Shown here piece by piece: positions 12,701-22,899 of a stretch of DNA of 64,000 bases. Positions within the stretch are counted from its first letter, which is position 1, and the number at the start of each line of letters is the position of its first letter. Source of the stretch: Heterobilharzia americana (taxonomy: Eukaryota > Platyhelminthes > Trematoda > Strigeidida > Schistosomatidae); contig OX104127.1 in assembly GCA_944470555.2 (NCBI GenBank), positions 98,356,708 to 98,420,707 on the forward strand. Reading direction: 5' to 3'. The translations under genes and the position numbers were made by a program. A model generated the notes under the pieces. That model was not told the DNA's origin. It ran no database searches and worked only from the letters and a program-made list of their open reading frames with translations.

Positions 12701-15700
12701 GGCTGAAATCAGTAACTACTGTACAACTTATATGGTCATCTTTCGAATTCATTTCTATAGACACAGGTTTAGGAGTAATTTGTCTTATACTGGCAATAGC
12801 TTTAGAATGACAAAAGTTGAGAGGCACCACTGCAAAGCCAACAGTTATATGAGATGAATTTCATGGAGAAGAGAAAGAAGGATAATATTTTCATGAAGGC
12901 TCATAATGACACGAACACAGTAACATATTGGTTAGATTAGGTTCGTTCCGGGAGTGAATAACAAACAATGAAGAAGAAAGTAAACCTAGATGTGCTTTCC
13001 ATCCGGTAACAAATAGCATTCCATTGAAACAAGCAGAAGAAAAAGTGTGTGGGTATATTGGGCTAAGTGAGAAGCTGTAAAAGAGTTTAGAAGTATTAGT
13101 TGGTGTGAATAATAATAGATTTCCTGCCAATTTTTCGTAAACTTTCTAGAAAATAACAATACTTCTGTTAAAGATACTCTCTCATTGATACTTGAGTTTA
13201 TTGGGTCATATAGGAATATTCGTTTTCTGATATCTTGTCTTATCTTGTGGTGGATGTTTACTGATATGTGGAGCAAAATAACACTAATATTCTTTTAAAA
13301 ACATATTTCTCACTTTTATTCACTACTTGATGAACAGCTTTTCAAAGTGTCAACAAATTACAAGGATATATATTTCACCATATATTCCTTGTAGTGATTA
13401 ATTTAATTGATTCTAAGGGTTATCGAGAACTTTTATAATATAACTGTAAACTGGAGGATTGAAATTTGACCTGATGAAATTGAATGAGTACGGTATTGGG
13501 TAGATGGTTTTTACAAGGAATTTATTCGTAAAATTGTAACGAGGCCAATAATGAATTCTTCGCATTTCTTTGCTACTTGAACGTACTTTAGCCTGTACAG
13601 TATTTATTCTCTGGGGAAGCGGCTTCTACGAGGTTGTGAAGCGTCAAAAACTCATAACTGCAACTCACTGGAATTTTGGAAGTATTTTTCTCCAATCTCA
13701 TACTGTTGGTTAAATATGTCCTTTTGACTTTATTTTCATCGTAATTAGTGGTCGAATGTGTTTTCTGGCTACTGAAATACATTTTGAGTATTTGTCTATT
13801 CACTAAGTATTGAACAACTCATTTTATCACTGCTGTTGAAACTCGTAGTTGGCTTAACTAACTTAAAATATCAGTTGCAGTAGAACAGTTACTTTTCAGA
13901 CAGTGACCCAAGGATTTTGCTGGGTTTTACTCCCCAAAAGACATCCAGGTTTCAGACTATATTCAGATAAGAAGTTTGATTTCCTTGTTATCACTCAACT
14001 AGCAGAAGTGTTTTCGAATATATTTTAAATTAAACTTAACATGAAAGTTATTTCTTGTTAAAATTCTTACAAAAATGTCTGGGGTTAACTTAATAACAAC
14101 TTTAGTTAAACAGTAGCTGATATATCCAATGTAACCAGTAACACCATTTTTCATCTATTCTAGAAATGTCGATAATACCACTTTGTATTTAAAAAAAACT
14201 ATAATTTATCCACAGCTTATGTGAAAAATAAGTAGAAATTTCATATTGAACCTAATAAGTTTCATTTATTTAAAATTTTATGCTTTTCTTTTGTTGGCGA
14301 ACTAGTATATATGCGTCATACTGGGTCAAAAAAATTAAAGTGATTTAAGTAAGTTTTACTGTATTTGTTATGTGTTATATGTATATATACTGTTTATTTA
14401 TAATATCAATCAATATTTGTAATGTGGGAGATAAGTACTGTTATTATATGAATACTTAACTTTGACAGTGATGCTTTCATTCGTGTAATAACATACAATA
14501 ATGCATACTACATGCCATGTAGTACACCTTAAGCTTCCAAAATTTACGGAAATATGACTGAAAACATATAGTTTGCTTGCATCTGCTCCACTAGTCACCC
14601 TGGAATGTTCAAGGTCCACTAAATACAAATGGGAACGCTTTAAAACAAATTCTACTAAAAGTAATAAGTTATGTGTTGTTGAAACAAAATTATAATTTGA
14701 GGAGAAAGGTAGGGGGTCAAGGTGAGAACGTTTTATAGGCTCATCCTGAAAATGAGTTCTACGATAAAAGTCACACAACCAGCTTCATTCTTATAACTGT
14801 CATGAATGGCATGAAATTCTTAATATGAATTTGTTGTAAATGTTATTAGAAAGTAATGAATTATCTTTGTGAATACCATTTCTGTGAGTTTATAGGCAGT
14901 GCTGCCCTATGAAATTTACTCATTGCCAAATGTTTGAACAATAGTGAATATATAACTCATCCTTGCTCTGGATTTCGGACGATGTACGACAACACTTTTA
15001 TTGACCAACAGTGACTATATATAAACTACCTCCTAGTATAACTTTCAAGAATGCGTTATACTTTGATTCATATTCACATTGAAAATACTGTAAAAAGTGA
15101 ATCGTAACATCGGCAGATATGCTTACTGATAATCAATACCATACCAGGTTGCAGAAATACATAAATTTAATGGTCTGATTAATGCAGTACTACTCAGTTT
15201 AGTGCTGTGCCAGACCTTTCTATTCATCAGTAATTTTCTCATATAATATCTGATATAAATATGATTATATGCATCCGCATTTATATTATGATAAAGACAA
15301 AAAAAACAAAAAGTACTTGATCCCTAAACTCTTTACGTGTGCGGTTGATCACTTTTTGCATGAGCTTAGTTTATCAGCTTATACTCTTGTCTTCCTCATA
15401 CTCTATCTTAAGCGTCATATATGTAGATTACATGATTTTATCATTATTTGTGTGGTGTAGACATTATTAGTGAAAAATCTACAACTTATTGTTACTGTTG
15501 AAAAAATTAGAAGCAACCGTTATTAACATAATGATCCAAAAATACTTTTTACCACTAAAACAGCTTATGCTGTAACCAGCATCAATTCTTCATAGGGGAA
15601 AGCTGGAAGTGGACAACAAGTTCACTGTTTTCAGCAAAAGTAAAGATCAGTCTGTTAGAATTTGTAGTGCAGTGGTGTGTAAACTGTAAATTAGTTTTCA

Positions 15701-17904
15701 AAGTGTAATTTTTAGACAACAGTAAATTTTACGGACACGTCCAACGATTCGGTGATTGGAGGCGAGGCAGTGTGTACAAATACAATGATATTCACAAAGC
15801 AGCGACATGGATTTGATTTCGCCAGACACCACACCAGTACACACTAAAAATCAGATCGATTTCATCTCAATGTAAAGAAATTGGAGATGGAGACGCAGCT
15901 TACTGGACACAAGATCAGGTCAAGAAGGGGAGCAGATGCAGACCATCACCACTCACTACCTATTGCAATGAACCCACCTTCAAAATCAAGTTGGAAGCCC
16001 TCATTTCAAAGAAGCTGGTGATAAACCACGGTTCAAGTTCAACACCCACCCAGAACAGAAACTGAACTGAAGGATGAAACTACAAAGGACATCTTCCCGT
16101 CAGTCAGCCAGTCATCAGGACGAAATGGGAGACATTGAGCAACATTGGAGGAGGAAGCTGTGTGGAAGAACACTGGAACTCTTTGAGAGAGATGTGGAAA
16201 GAAATCTGGATGACCGTATTAGGAAGGAGGAAGAAAGAGGATAAGGAATGTATCTTGACGGACACATGGAAGCTGATAGAGGAGGTGAGAGGAGGATGTT
16301 GAAACAGAAGGTGAACCAGTTCAGTGCGGTGATTCCGGTGCAGTGAAGGTATGAAAAACGAGAAGAGGAACTGCACAAAACCTATATAGCACTAAACTGA
16401 ACAAAGAAGTGTAGAAGAGTGTGCAAAAAGACAAAAGACTTCTAAGACACACTGGCAAGTGAAGCAGAACAGGCTACCAATAGAAGAGAACAGACAACAC
16501 TGTATCAAATAATCAGATTACTACCTGGGAGGGAAGATATCAACGCAGATGAAACCAATGAAAGATAGTGAAGAGAAGATAGTTACAGAAGAGGAGAAAC
16601 GAAGGAGACGATGGGCTGGCCACTTCAAAATAACTCTTGAGTCGACACCACCTGTAACTCATCCACAAATATCACTAGCAAAGGCAGAACTACTAGTGAA
16701 TACAGGCCCTCTGACAAAAGCAGAAGTCCTGGATGCCATAAAAATGCTGAAATTTGGGAAAGCAGTAGGACCAGATAGAATTCTGCCAGAAGCTCTGGAG
16801 ACGGACACAGAGACAACAACAGACATGCTCACACCACTATTGCAAAAGTTTTGGAAGGAAGTAAATGTACCTGCTGGTTGATTGGAAGAAGAGCTACCTT
16901 GTGAAGCTCGTGAAGGAGGGAGACCTAAGCCTTTGCAAGAATTGGTGTGGAATCACACTCCTGTCCACGCCAAGCAAAATACTGAGCGAAATCATCGTGG
17001 AGAGGCGAGAAAATGTTCTGCGTTCTAAATTACTACCATAACAGCCTGACTGGATTCAGGAAGAACAAATCATGTGCGGATCAAATCGCAACGCTACGCT
17101 ACACATCATCATAGAACAGAGCGTACAATGGCAGTCAACTCTCTAACTCAACTTCATGGATTTTGAAGTGGCCTTCGATAGCGTCAACACTACGGTTTTA
17201 ATGCCACAAACCTTTATCAACCTCATTCAACAACTATATGCTATATGATGCCACATGCTAAGTGATTCACAACGGAAAGCTCATTGACGCCTTTTAAGTG
17301 AAGACAGGTAACAGAAGTAAGACAAGGTTACCGTCTACTGTCACCGATGACCTTCCTGATGGTGGTCAACTGGATCATGCAACAGACAATTGTGAGGAGC
17401 GAGAAGATGGGTATACGCTGTTTGACCCTTGAACAGACCCTAGAAGATTTGGATTTTCCGATGAGTTATGCATATCTAATGTCGCACAAACTCGAAGATC
17501 TACAGGCGAAAACTAATAATTTGCAAAAGAGGCTATGCAGCGAGGACGAGGCTCCCATCAAGTGAATGGAGAGAAGACGGAGGTGATGAAGATATCCAAC
17601 CAACAACAACAGTAATAATGATAATAAGAATCAGCAATCACCATGAACAGGAGGAATCTTAAGGAAGTAGTCTCTTTCACTTACGTAGGCAAGGCAGTGT
17701 GGTTTCAACTGCAGGTAGCGGCACAGATGAGGAAGTCAAATCACCCAGGATTGTTAAAACAGCATGACAGGCTTCGTGCATTAATCTGAAATCAGTGTGG
17801 AGATCTACTGCACTCATGGAGTCAGATTTAAAAGACTTCAGGTAACGGAGTGAAATGGCAACGTGCTTCTGAAGCTCCATCTTCCACTAGGAACCCAAAG
17901 GACA

Positions 17905-17945
<41 letters not shown>

Positions 17946-19109
17946 TAGTATGAATAATAGTGATAATAATAATGAACCGGTTGCTCCTAAGAAATAAGAA
18001 AGTTTGGATGTCCGGTTTCATTGTGACTGGAAAAGTTGCAGAATTAAGCGTTTATGTACAATGAGGTTCATATTTTACATATTTCATTACCTATCTTTAA
18101 AGCATTTTATGCTATCCATATTCATGGAGTATATACATGCACTGAATATATTTCACATACATATATACAATTTAATAGTAACTACCAAGGGATTATTACT
18201 ACATGTTGATATACCATTAATTCCCCCTTGTTATGCTGAACCGCATTGTCCAATCTCTGTTGGAATATGGGGTTCCATGTGGTTGCCTAGATACTGCCCG
18301 AATCCGGTAATCGAGGAATTTTCACAATTCAATCCTTTAGAACGATGGAGAATTAGTGGTATGTCAACAAACAGTAACAGCTAATACCCTTTGTACAAGA
18401 GTTGGTTATCCTGCCTCACTGGTCTAGTTTAAGATGCTATGACGTTTGAAGCGATGGTTACGAGTTTCAAGTCTCGATTGGAACAACACCATTCACTGGG
18501 GTGAAGATATATTCGTCTGACGAGTCTGAAATCGGACGAAACGCTCGTCATCGATCCCTCTGCTAGTTACAATCAAGTAAATCGTCATACTGAGGGTTTA
18601 TTGGCAAAGTATTTCGGCGGTTTTTTAGTCAGTGAATCCTCGTTTTTAGCGAATACATAAATGCGTCTTTTTTTTCACTGAAAATATTGTGTTTTATTCC
18701 TATAGATTTAGTCGAATGATCAGTTTGAATCTACTGACCAAATCAGTAAAACTATCACGGAGATAAATATATATACATACATATATACAAAGTGACTAAC
18801 CATCCTTTTCATTCTCTTCTAATATAAATAGAAAGGGATATATTTTGTCCCCATTGAATTGTCTCTTTTTATTTGGGATCTGTTTTTTCTTCTTTTTGCT
18901 CCATAAAGGTACATATTACCTAAGTCATTAATATGTATTATCTGCCTAATCAAACTAGAATTTTCAGGAAAAGAAGTTGAAAAACGTTTTCTGTTTATTA
19001 TTTTGTTGTTTCATATGCAGACGTTGTGCAAACTATGAAGTGCTTTTGGGCTAAATCAATTTTCATCACACAAATAAATTTAAATGTGTCAGTTTTCAGT
19101 TACTCGTAA
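9746..19109 (+). CDS. unrecognised spliced gene with symmetric phase-1 exons
   Basis: Three exons with consensus splice sites share one phase and join into a single open frame: 9746-9799, 12168-12215 and 18179-18358, with a probable terminal exon at 19021-19109. All internal exons are multiples of three (54, 48, 180 nt) and are bounded by phase 1 on both sides. The encoded part, about 94 residues before the last exon, is rich in Pro, Trp, Arg and Cys; for example ISVGIWGSMWLPRYCPNPV lies in the third exon. It has no signal peptide or transmembrane segment that I can see. I do not recognise the family. The start codon lies upstream and was not located. Introns carry SINE copies and the 2.2-kb RTE copy B. 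The phase symmetry resembles MEG exons, but the composition does not. The 180-nt exon is the best supported piece. Confidence 0.55.
10389..10620 (-). mobile_element. SINE arm with decayed hammerhead core, minus orientation
   Basis: Matches the minus-oriented half of the SINE at 48,040. It shows the GACAGCTGTTTCGTC segment of the hammerhead, a B-box-like GAATCGAACC, the A-box side CATTGAACCACTAGATCG, and the conserved 'ccagtggtccacatttccagcttctgtcaattca' end. The part of the hammerhead core holding the CUGANGA strand is deleted. A plus-oriented partner arm lies at 10,860-11,076. Confidence 0.65.
10860..11076 (+). mobile_element. SINE arm with degenerate hammerhead, plus orientation
   Basis: Plus-oriented partner of the arm at 10,389-10,620. 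It has the A-box-like CAATGGTTCAGTAGTAACG, B-box-like GGTTCTAGGTTCAATGCC, then TTGAGGAGTCC...GATGAAACAGCTGTC. The last is a hammerhead with C3 changed to U and a weakened stem II. It ends in the conserved 'gtcagtccatgataaataccaac', the inverse of the start of the minus arm. Confidence 0.65.
12168..12215 (+). CDS. exon (48 nt) of the 9.7-19.1 kb gene
   Basis: Acceptor TTTTCATTTTCAAG, donor CCCG|GTAAGT, phase 1-1, no stops. Encodes LPYNPRIVNSRRMPP. It is micro-exon sized and, being a multiple of three, can be skipped without a frameshift. Confidence 0.55.
12216..15735. other. long intron sequence, nothing further recognised
   Basis: AT-rich, presumed intron of the gene spanning 9.7-19.1 kb. 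Good acceptors occur (for example ATTCTAG near 14,162) but the sequence behind them stops within a few codons in the required phase. The open frames here (for example 13,588-13,803 and 14,410-14,778 on the minus strand) have no motif or splice support. Confidence 0.35.
15736..17975 (+). mobile_element. RTE-type retrotransposon, copy B, 5'-truncated with (AAT)n tail
   Basis: Begins inside the endonuclease (GDWRRGS, standing for a broken D-L-V-I-G-G block) and ends in a long AAT-repeat tail from about 17,905. It contains the linker, GKAVGPD, a damaged motif A ('ttttgaagtggccttcgatagcgtcaa'), WIMQQ and GIRCLTLEQTLEDLDF. The RT catalytic box reads PMSYAY instead of FADD. About 0.4 kb between the 'gatctactgcactca' block and the final 'gtcagatttaaaag' block is missing relative to copy D. 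It is nearly identical to copy E on the other strand (34.1-37.4 kb), including stops and frameshifts, so both derive from an already defective parent. Lies in the intron before the exon at 18,179. Confidence 0.85.
17905..17975 (+). repeat. (AAT)n microsatellite, RTE tail
   Basis: AAT repeat directly following the conserved 'ggaacccaaaggacaa' 3' end of copy B, with later interruptions (ACAATAGTATG, AGTGAT). Same tail type as copies D and F. Confidence 0.8.
18179..18358 (+). CDS. exon (180 nt) of the 9.7-19.1 kb gene
   Basis: Acceptor TTTAATAG, donor AGTG|GTATGT, phase 1-1. Encodes about 59 residues with features typical of real coding sequence: three Cys, four Trp, many Pro, no low-complexity. 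Core motifs are CYAEPHCPI, WLPRYCPNPV and FNPLERWRI. With the G left from the 48-nt exon the joint codon is Val. A SINE begins about 50 bp after the donor. No family recognised. Confidence 0.6.
18405..18575 (+). mobile_element. tRNA-like SINE with hammerhead ribozyme
   Basis: Starts with a tRNA-like A-box region (ACTGGTCTAGTTTAAGATG), then a B-box-like GAGTTTCAAGTCTC, then the hammerhead-type sequence at 517-549 of this kilobase. This layout, pol III promoter followed by a hammerhead, is that of the schistosome Sm-alpha family. Confidence 0.6.
18517..18549 (+). ncRNA. hammerhead-like ribozyme core in a SINE
   Basis: CTGACGA (fits CUGANGA) is followed by a 5-bp stem II, GUCUG/CGGAC around loop AAAU, then GAAA and a very short stem III (ACG..CGU) ending in the cleavage-site C. 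All conserved core bases are present. Stem I is poor: the sequences before CTGACGA and after the site pair for only about two bases. Cleavage is therefore uncertain. Very short stem III is typical of hammerheads in schistosome SINEs and PLEs. Confidence 0.45.
19021..19109 (+). CDS. probable terminal exon of the 9.7-19.1 kb gene
   Basis: A strong acceptor (pyrimidine-rich, ending TCATATGCAG) is followed in the required phase by 29 open codons starting DVVQTMKCFW and a TAA at 19107-19109. No consensus donor interrupts it. The composition is less convincing than the 180-nt exon, so a different last exon further downstream is possible. Confidence 0.3.
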
Positions 19110-19262
19110 AGATGAAATATATTCTGTTCTAAATTGTAACTATCTGTTCACCCATTTACTATGAACACAATGGTAATTTGCAGAAACCTAGTTGACATTT
19201 ATCAGAGATAACTTTTTTCCTGTAACTGAGTTAACTCAACAACCCTACAAATGATACTGGCT

Positions 19263-19592
19263 TCTAGGTTGGAATTCATGGTGGACTGACATCAGTTAAA
19301 GGGAGATTTGAAACCCGGGAGTACTGGACAGATGTTTCGCTCTAGTACGGGACTGCTCAGAAATATGTATCCATGACCCAGCGTGCAAGGAATCGAGCCT
19401 CATACCTTCAGGTTTCGTGGCCTGCACGTTACAACTAAAAAACTGAGTCGGAATCCAGTCGCCAATATTTCCTGATTCTGTCAATTTACAAGTTCACTGA
19501 GCGCTAGATTAATGCTGTCTGGAGGTTTGTGCTCTGAGGTTTCCACTGTTCCTCCATCTGATGTCAGTCCATGATGAATTCCAACCTAAAGT
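19263..19592. mobile_element. inverted SINE with two opposing arms
   Basis: Opens with GTTGGAATTCATGGTGGACT and closes with the inverse, GTCCATGATGAATTCCAAC. The left arm has the minus-oriented hammerhead relic (GACAGATGTTTCGC...CTGCTCAG; core base G8 lost), the B-box GGAATCGAGCC and the A-box side. The right arm keeps only the stem I side and the terminal block. Same foldback layout as at 48,040-48,385. Confidence 0.65.
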
Positions 19593-21264
19593 CAGTGAAT
19601 AAATCTCCACAAAAATTAACTTCCTCGAGTTACAATGAGAACCAACGAAGTTCAATGAACCTTTTACAATAAATCGATTCCAGAATTTTTAAATATGTCA
19701 TAAATATCTCTCAGTCGACCCAAAGGAAATCCATTCTTCAAATGTTTTCACACAATTAAAGAAACTTGAAGGCATAAAATACAATGCTTTTGTGAAGTTT
19801 ATAGAATAATAGATAACGACCAAAGCGACAACTGTTCAAATGAGTTAGGAAGTTTAACTGCTAGAAGTGTAATAAGTCTATAAAACAACAAATTAACTGG
19901 TTAGAAGCAAGAAATGTGAGGAACACTAATAACTAAGGAAATATTGCAATAATGAAATTATTATGTCCATACAAAAACTTATCGCCATTTGAGTTGTCTA
20001 CCTGTATATTTTAAGAATTTTTGTTGGTGTTATGAATCCTAAACAGTCAGGTGCTGTTGAGTGTTTGTATGAATGAAACATGGACAAGTAGTTCTGTTCA
20101 TTAATCTAAGTAGAAATCCAGTGTTTATAGTATAAATGCATGAAAACAAAATATAGTCAGATTCTTGCTATCTAACCAAGACTATTAAAGATATTTTCTG
20201 AAGTATAGCCACGAATTCAGTTGCTTATGTTAATTTAATGAGAAATATTAAATAATACAACAAGCTTATTGATAGAACAAGTCTGTTCGAGAAATCTGTT
20301 TCGAGAAAGAAGTTGAATTATAATGATCCAAAGCCAATAGCCCCATAATTTTTTCTGGTTACTATATGAAGTTGAAAAGAGGATGATGTATACAGTGGCA
20401 AGATTTTTATGATCAGCATACTTAAAGTACAACTTATGTTTATGTAGTTTCTATCCAATATGAAACAAAAAAGAATAAGAATTCTTTTATCTGACGGAAA
20501 TCAAATATATACTTAGAGGACTAGATGAAACAAGAGATGAAGTTAATGAGAGCGACTTTGAAGACCACCTTGTCAACAGTCGAAACAACCAATTAGACTT
20601 CTTTATTTTGCGAATATCTGCCTTTCTAGCCGAAAGGAAGAAACTAAATTGGTCATTTGATTCATTCTTAGGGTAGCCTTTAAAGTATCTGACATAATGA
20701 TCTTACACTTCAAAAACGGATACTAGTCATAGTGCATAAACTAAGGTTCAGACATACTTTTCACCTCATCAAGGGAAAAAAATAGAAAACTTAACCTTAA
20801 TGTCTAAGTCTGAAATTGGTTAATGCAAAAAATGTTTTACAGTAATGGTTTGTGTCATTCTGAAAACAGAATCTATGCTTCAGGACAACTGAAGAATATT
20901 TTATTCTTCACTGCAATTTTACGTGTATGAAAGGGATGACACACATATACAGGAGACAGTAATGATGATGTACAGTTAGGAGGCAGTAACATGCAGCCGA
21001 ATAACCGTAGATGCACCCATATGGAACACTCATAGTCTCATAGGGCAAGCAGTTATCAGTCTGGGTCTCTAGACCCCCTTCTCAAATAAGCCATACGGTC
21101 AAAATCATAGATATCTTTCATTTATCAAACAGGCTGTCTTCCTTTTGTGTAGTATACAGTTCGAAGACCATAGTGGTTATGTTTGTTTTGTATGCTACTG
21201 TAAACAGTTTTTCTCACCTCGTGACTAACTAAAATTTTATTTCTCAATAGCAGTGTGCAGTTAT
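19593..21264. other. no firm gene; one unassigned open frame at 20,479-20,676
   Basis: AT-rich sequence. The frame 20,479-20,676 (plus) is open for 65 codons without an ATG. It looks coding by composition (LDETRDEVNESDFEDH, then LRISAFLAERKKLNW) but has no good acceptor or donor and no family that I know. It may be a fragment of a transposon ORF. Confidence 0.3.
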
Positions 21265-21500
21265 GACCGTGCCAAGAAGTGAAGGCGGGACTTGCAGGTT
21301 TTGTGGCACTCATGGCACCATGAAGCTACTAGGTCAGAATCCAATGGTCCATATTTTTCTACTTCTGTCGTTCACGATATAACATGAACACCTAATACCA
21401 TCTCTGAGTATTCTTTTCACATCCAACTTGGTTACTACTTTTGATATCAATCTATGATGAATACCAACTTGAAATTATTAAATCCCTACAAACCTCTTAG
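21265..21500 (-). mobile_element. decayed SINE arm
   Basis: Contains the blocks 'cttgcaggttttgtggcactcatggcaccatgaagc' and 'aatccaatggtccatatttttctacttctgt', matching the minus arm of the SINE at 48,040, followed by 'atgatgaataccaacttgaaatt' in the opposite orientation. No hammerhead core remains. Confidence 0.5.
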
Positions 21501-21654
21501 TAACATGTTTCGAGATGAGATTTCTCAAAGTTCTAATAAGAAGACGTGACGGACGGGGTAAACCAGGTCGAACGTGATAACAGGCACTCATGGATTACAT
21601 TGAATGAAGTTCACGCTGTTTTGTGAACTGAAAAATGTAAGAAAATGTGAGCCA

Positions 21655-21810
21655 TTGAACTTCAATCCAGTGGCTCAGTGATCGTTTGCTCGTTTTGAAA
21701 CCTGAATGTTATGGGTCGGGTTCTTTAAGGAGTCATGGGTGTGCACTTCTAAGGAGTTCATTGCTAGGGCGAAACAGCTGTTTGGGACTTCTTAAATATT
21801 TCTTAAATGT
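21655..21810 (+). mobile_element. decayed SINE arm with mutated hammerhead
   Basis: Plus-oriented: 'aatccagtggctcagtgatcg', B-box-like GAATGTTATGGGTCGGGTTC, then CTAAGGAGTTC...GGGCGAAACAGCTGTT. G5 of the hammerhead core is A, so it is inactive by the known requirements. Confidence 0.5.
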
Positions 21811-22429
21811 TATTCATAAGAATATATTACGTCGTCTAATGGTTTTCCGAAGCTCAATAAATGAATGTAATATGGAGAATGCTAGTATAAAAAATATTAA
21901 AATAAAAATGTGAAAACAAAAGTGCATGAACTGACGAGTCTTGGAAAAGTCATAGAGTGTTATCTGCTGAAATGAAGGACAACAGATAAAGTGCTTAAAG
22001 GATAAGAGTCATCAACAAATTCCTCGACTAATTCGGTCGGTGATGAACCGGAAAATATGTTAAAATAATGTTTTGTAGTCAAGTTAAAAATACAGAAAAG
22101 ATTTTTGTGAAAGTATTGTAAAAGTGTATAAAACTTAATTGATTCATTCACAATTATACAGGGGTGCTTTGTTGTCAAATCTTTTGTAGGGTTATACATA
22201 AGTATGTGGAACAAAAAGTGGCAATAAGAAATCAGCATTTTATGATGAGTATCAGTTAGGTTAACCAAATCAGCCAATTATCAAGTAAGTCATGTTAATC
22301 ACTTCTAAGGTAGAACAGTACTACTGTGTACGGTAAGGTAACGTAAGAAATGGCCCAGAAAACACTTGCTAATGAATATTTGACTTTTATGTCGGTACTT
22401 GTATTATCCAGCCATCGATTGAACCGAAG

Positions 22430-22690
22430 TGATTGGTTTCTATTGGTAGGTGTTCTCCTATGCGAATCCCTCGATACTGTCTTGTTTTAAGTTTATATTA
22501 ATGATGGATAGTGGCTAGCTGTGGAATCCGGGATGTAGGTTTCGTTGTATTTAGGACTCACCAAATGGCTGCACCTACCTTCGAGTGAGCAATGTTGTTC
22601 CTACTAAGATTCGAACCCGAGACCGATTTCTTCAGACAGTAGAGAGTTATGTACTAGGCCACTGAGTCACGACAGACACTTCTTGTGTGA
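22430..22690 (-). mobile_element. tRNA-like SINE (Sm-alpha-like), minus strand
   Basis: On the minus strand: A-box-like GTGACTCAGTGGCCTAGTAC, a clear B box GGTTCGAATC, then the hammerhead relic TTGGTGAGTCC...CAACGAAACC and 'ggattccacagc'. The core strand CUGANGA is mutated. A related piece is at 38,000-38,145. Confidence 0.6.
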
Positions 22691-22899
22691 CGGGTATAGG
22701 TGGTATATCTCTTAGAAAACCTATGGCATGTATCATTCCCTCAACACCCTATTACGCTACTGCTTTTCAGAAATAAGTGTAGGAGTCAGTACGAAAAGGT
22801 TTCAGTTATCCTAAGAAGGCCAAGCAATGTGCCAATCATTGCCAATAAGTACCAAGATAACACTATTTGTTGTTAAGAATTCTAAATGTTGGTGCGATC

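Noticed and set aside
16104..16378. Overlapping long open frames on the strand opposite to copy B (and again at 35,896-36,170)
   Set aside because: They are antisense shadows of the RTE linker, present only because the linker's Lys/Glu-rich codons lack complementary stops.
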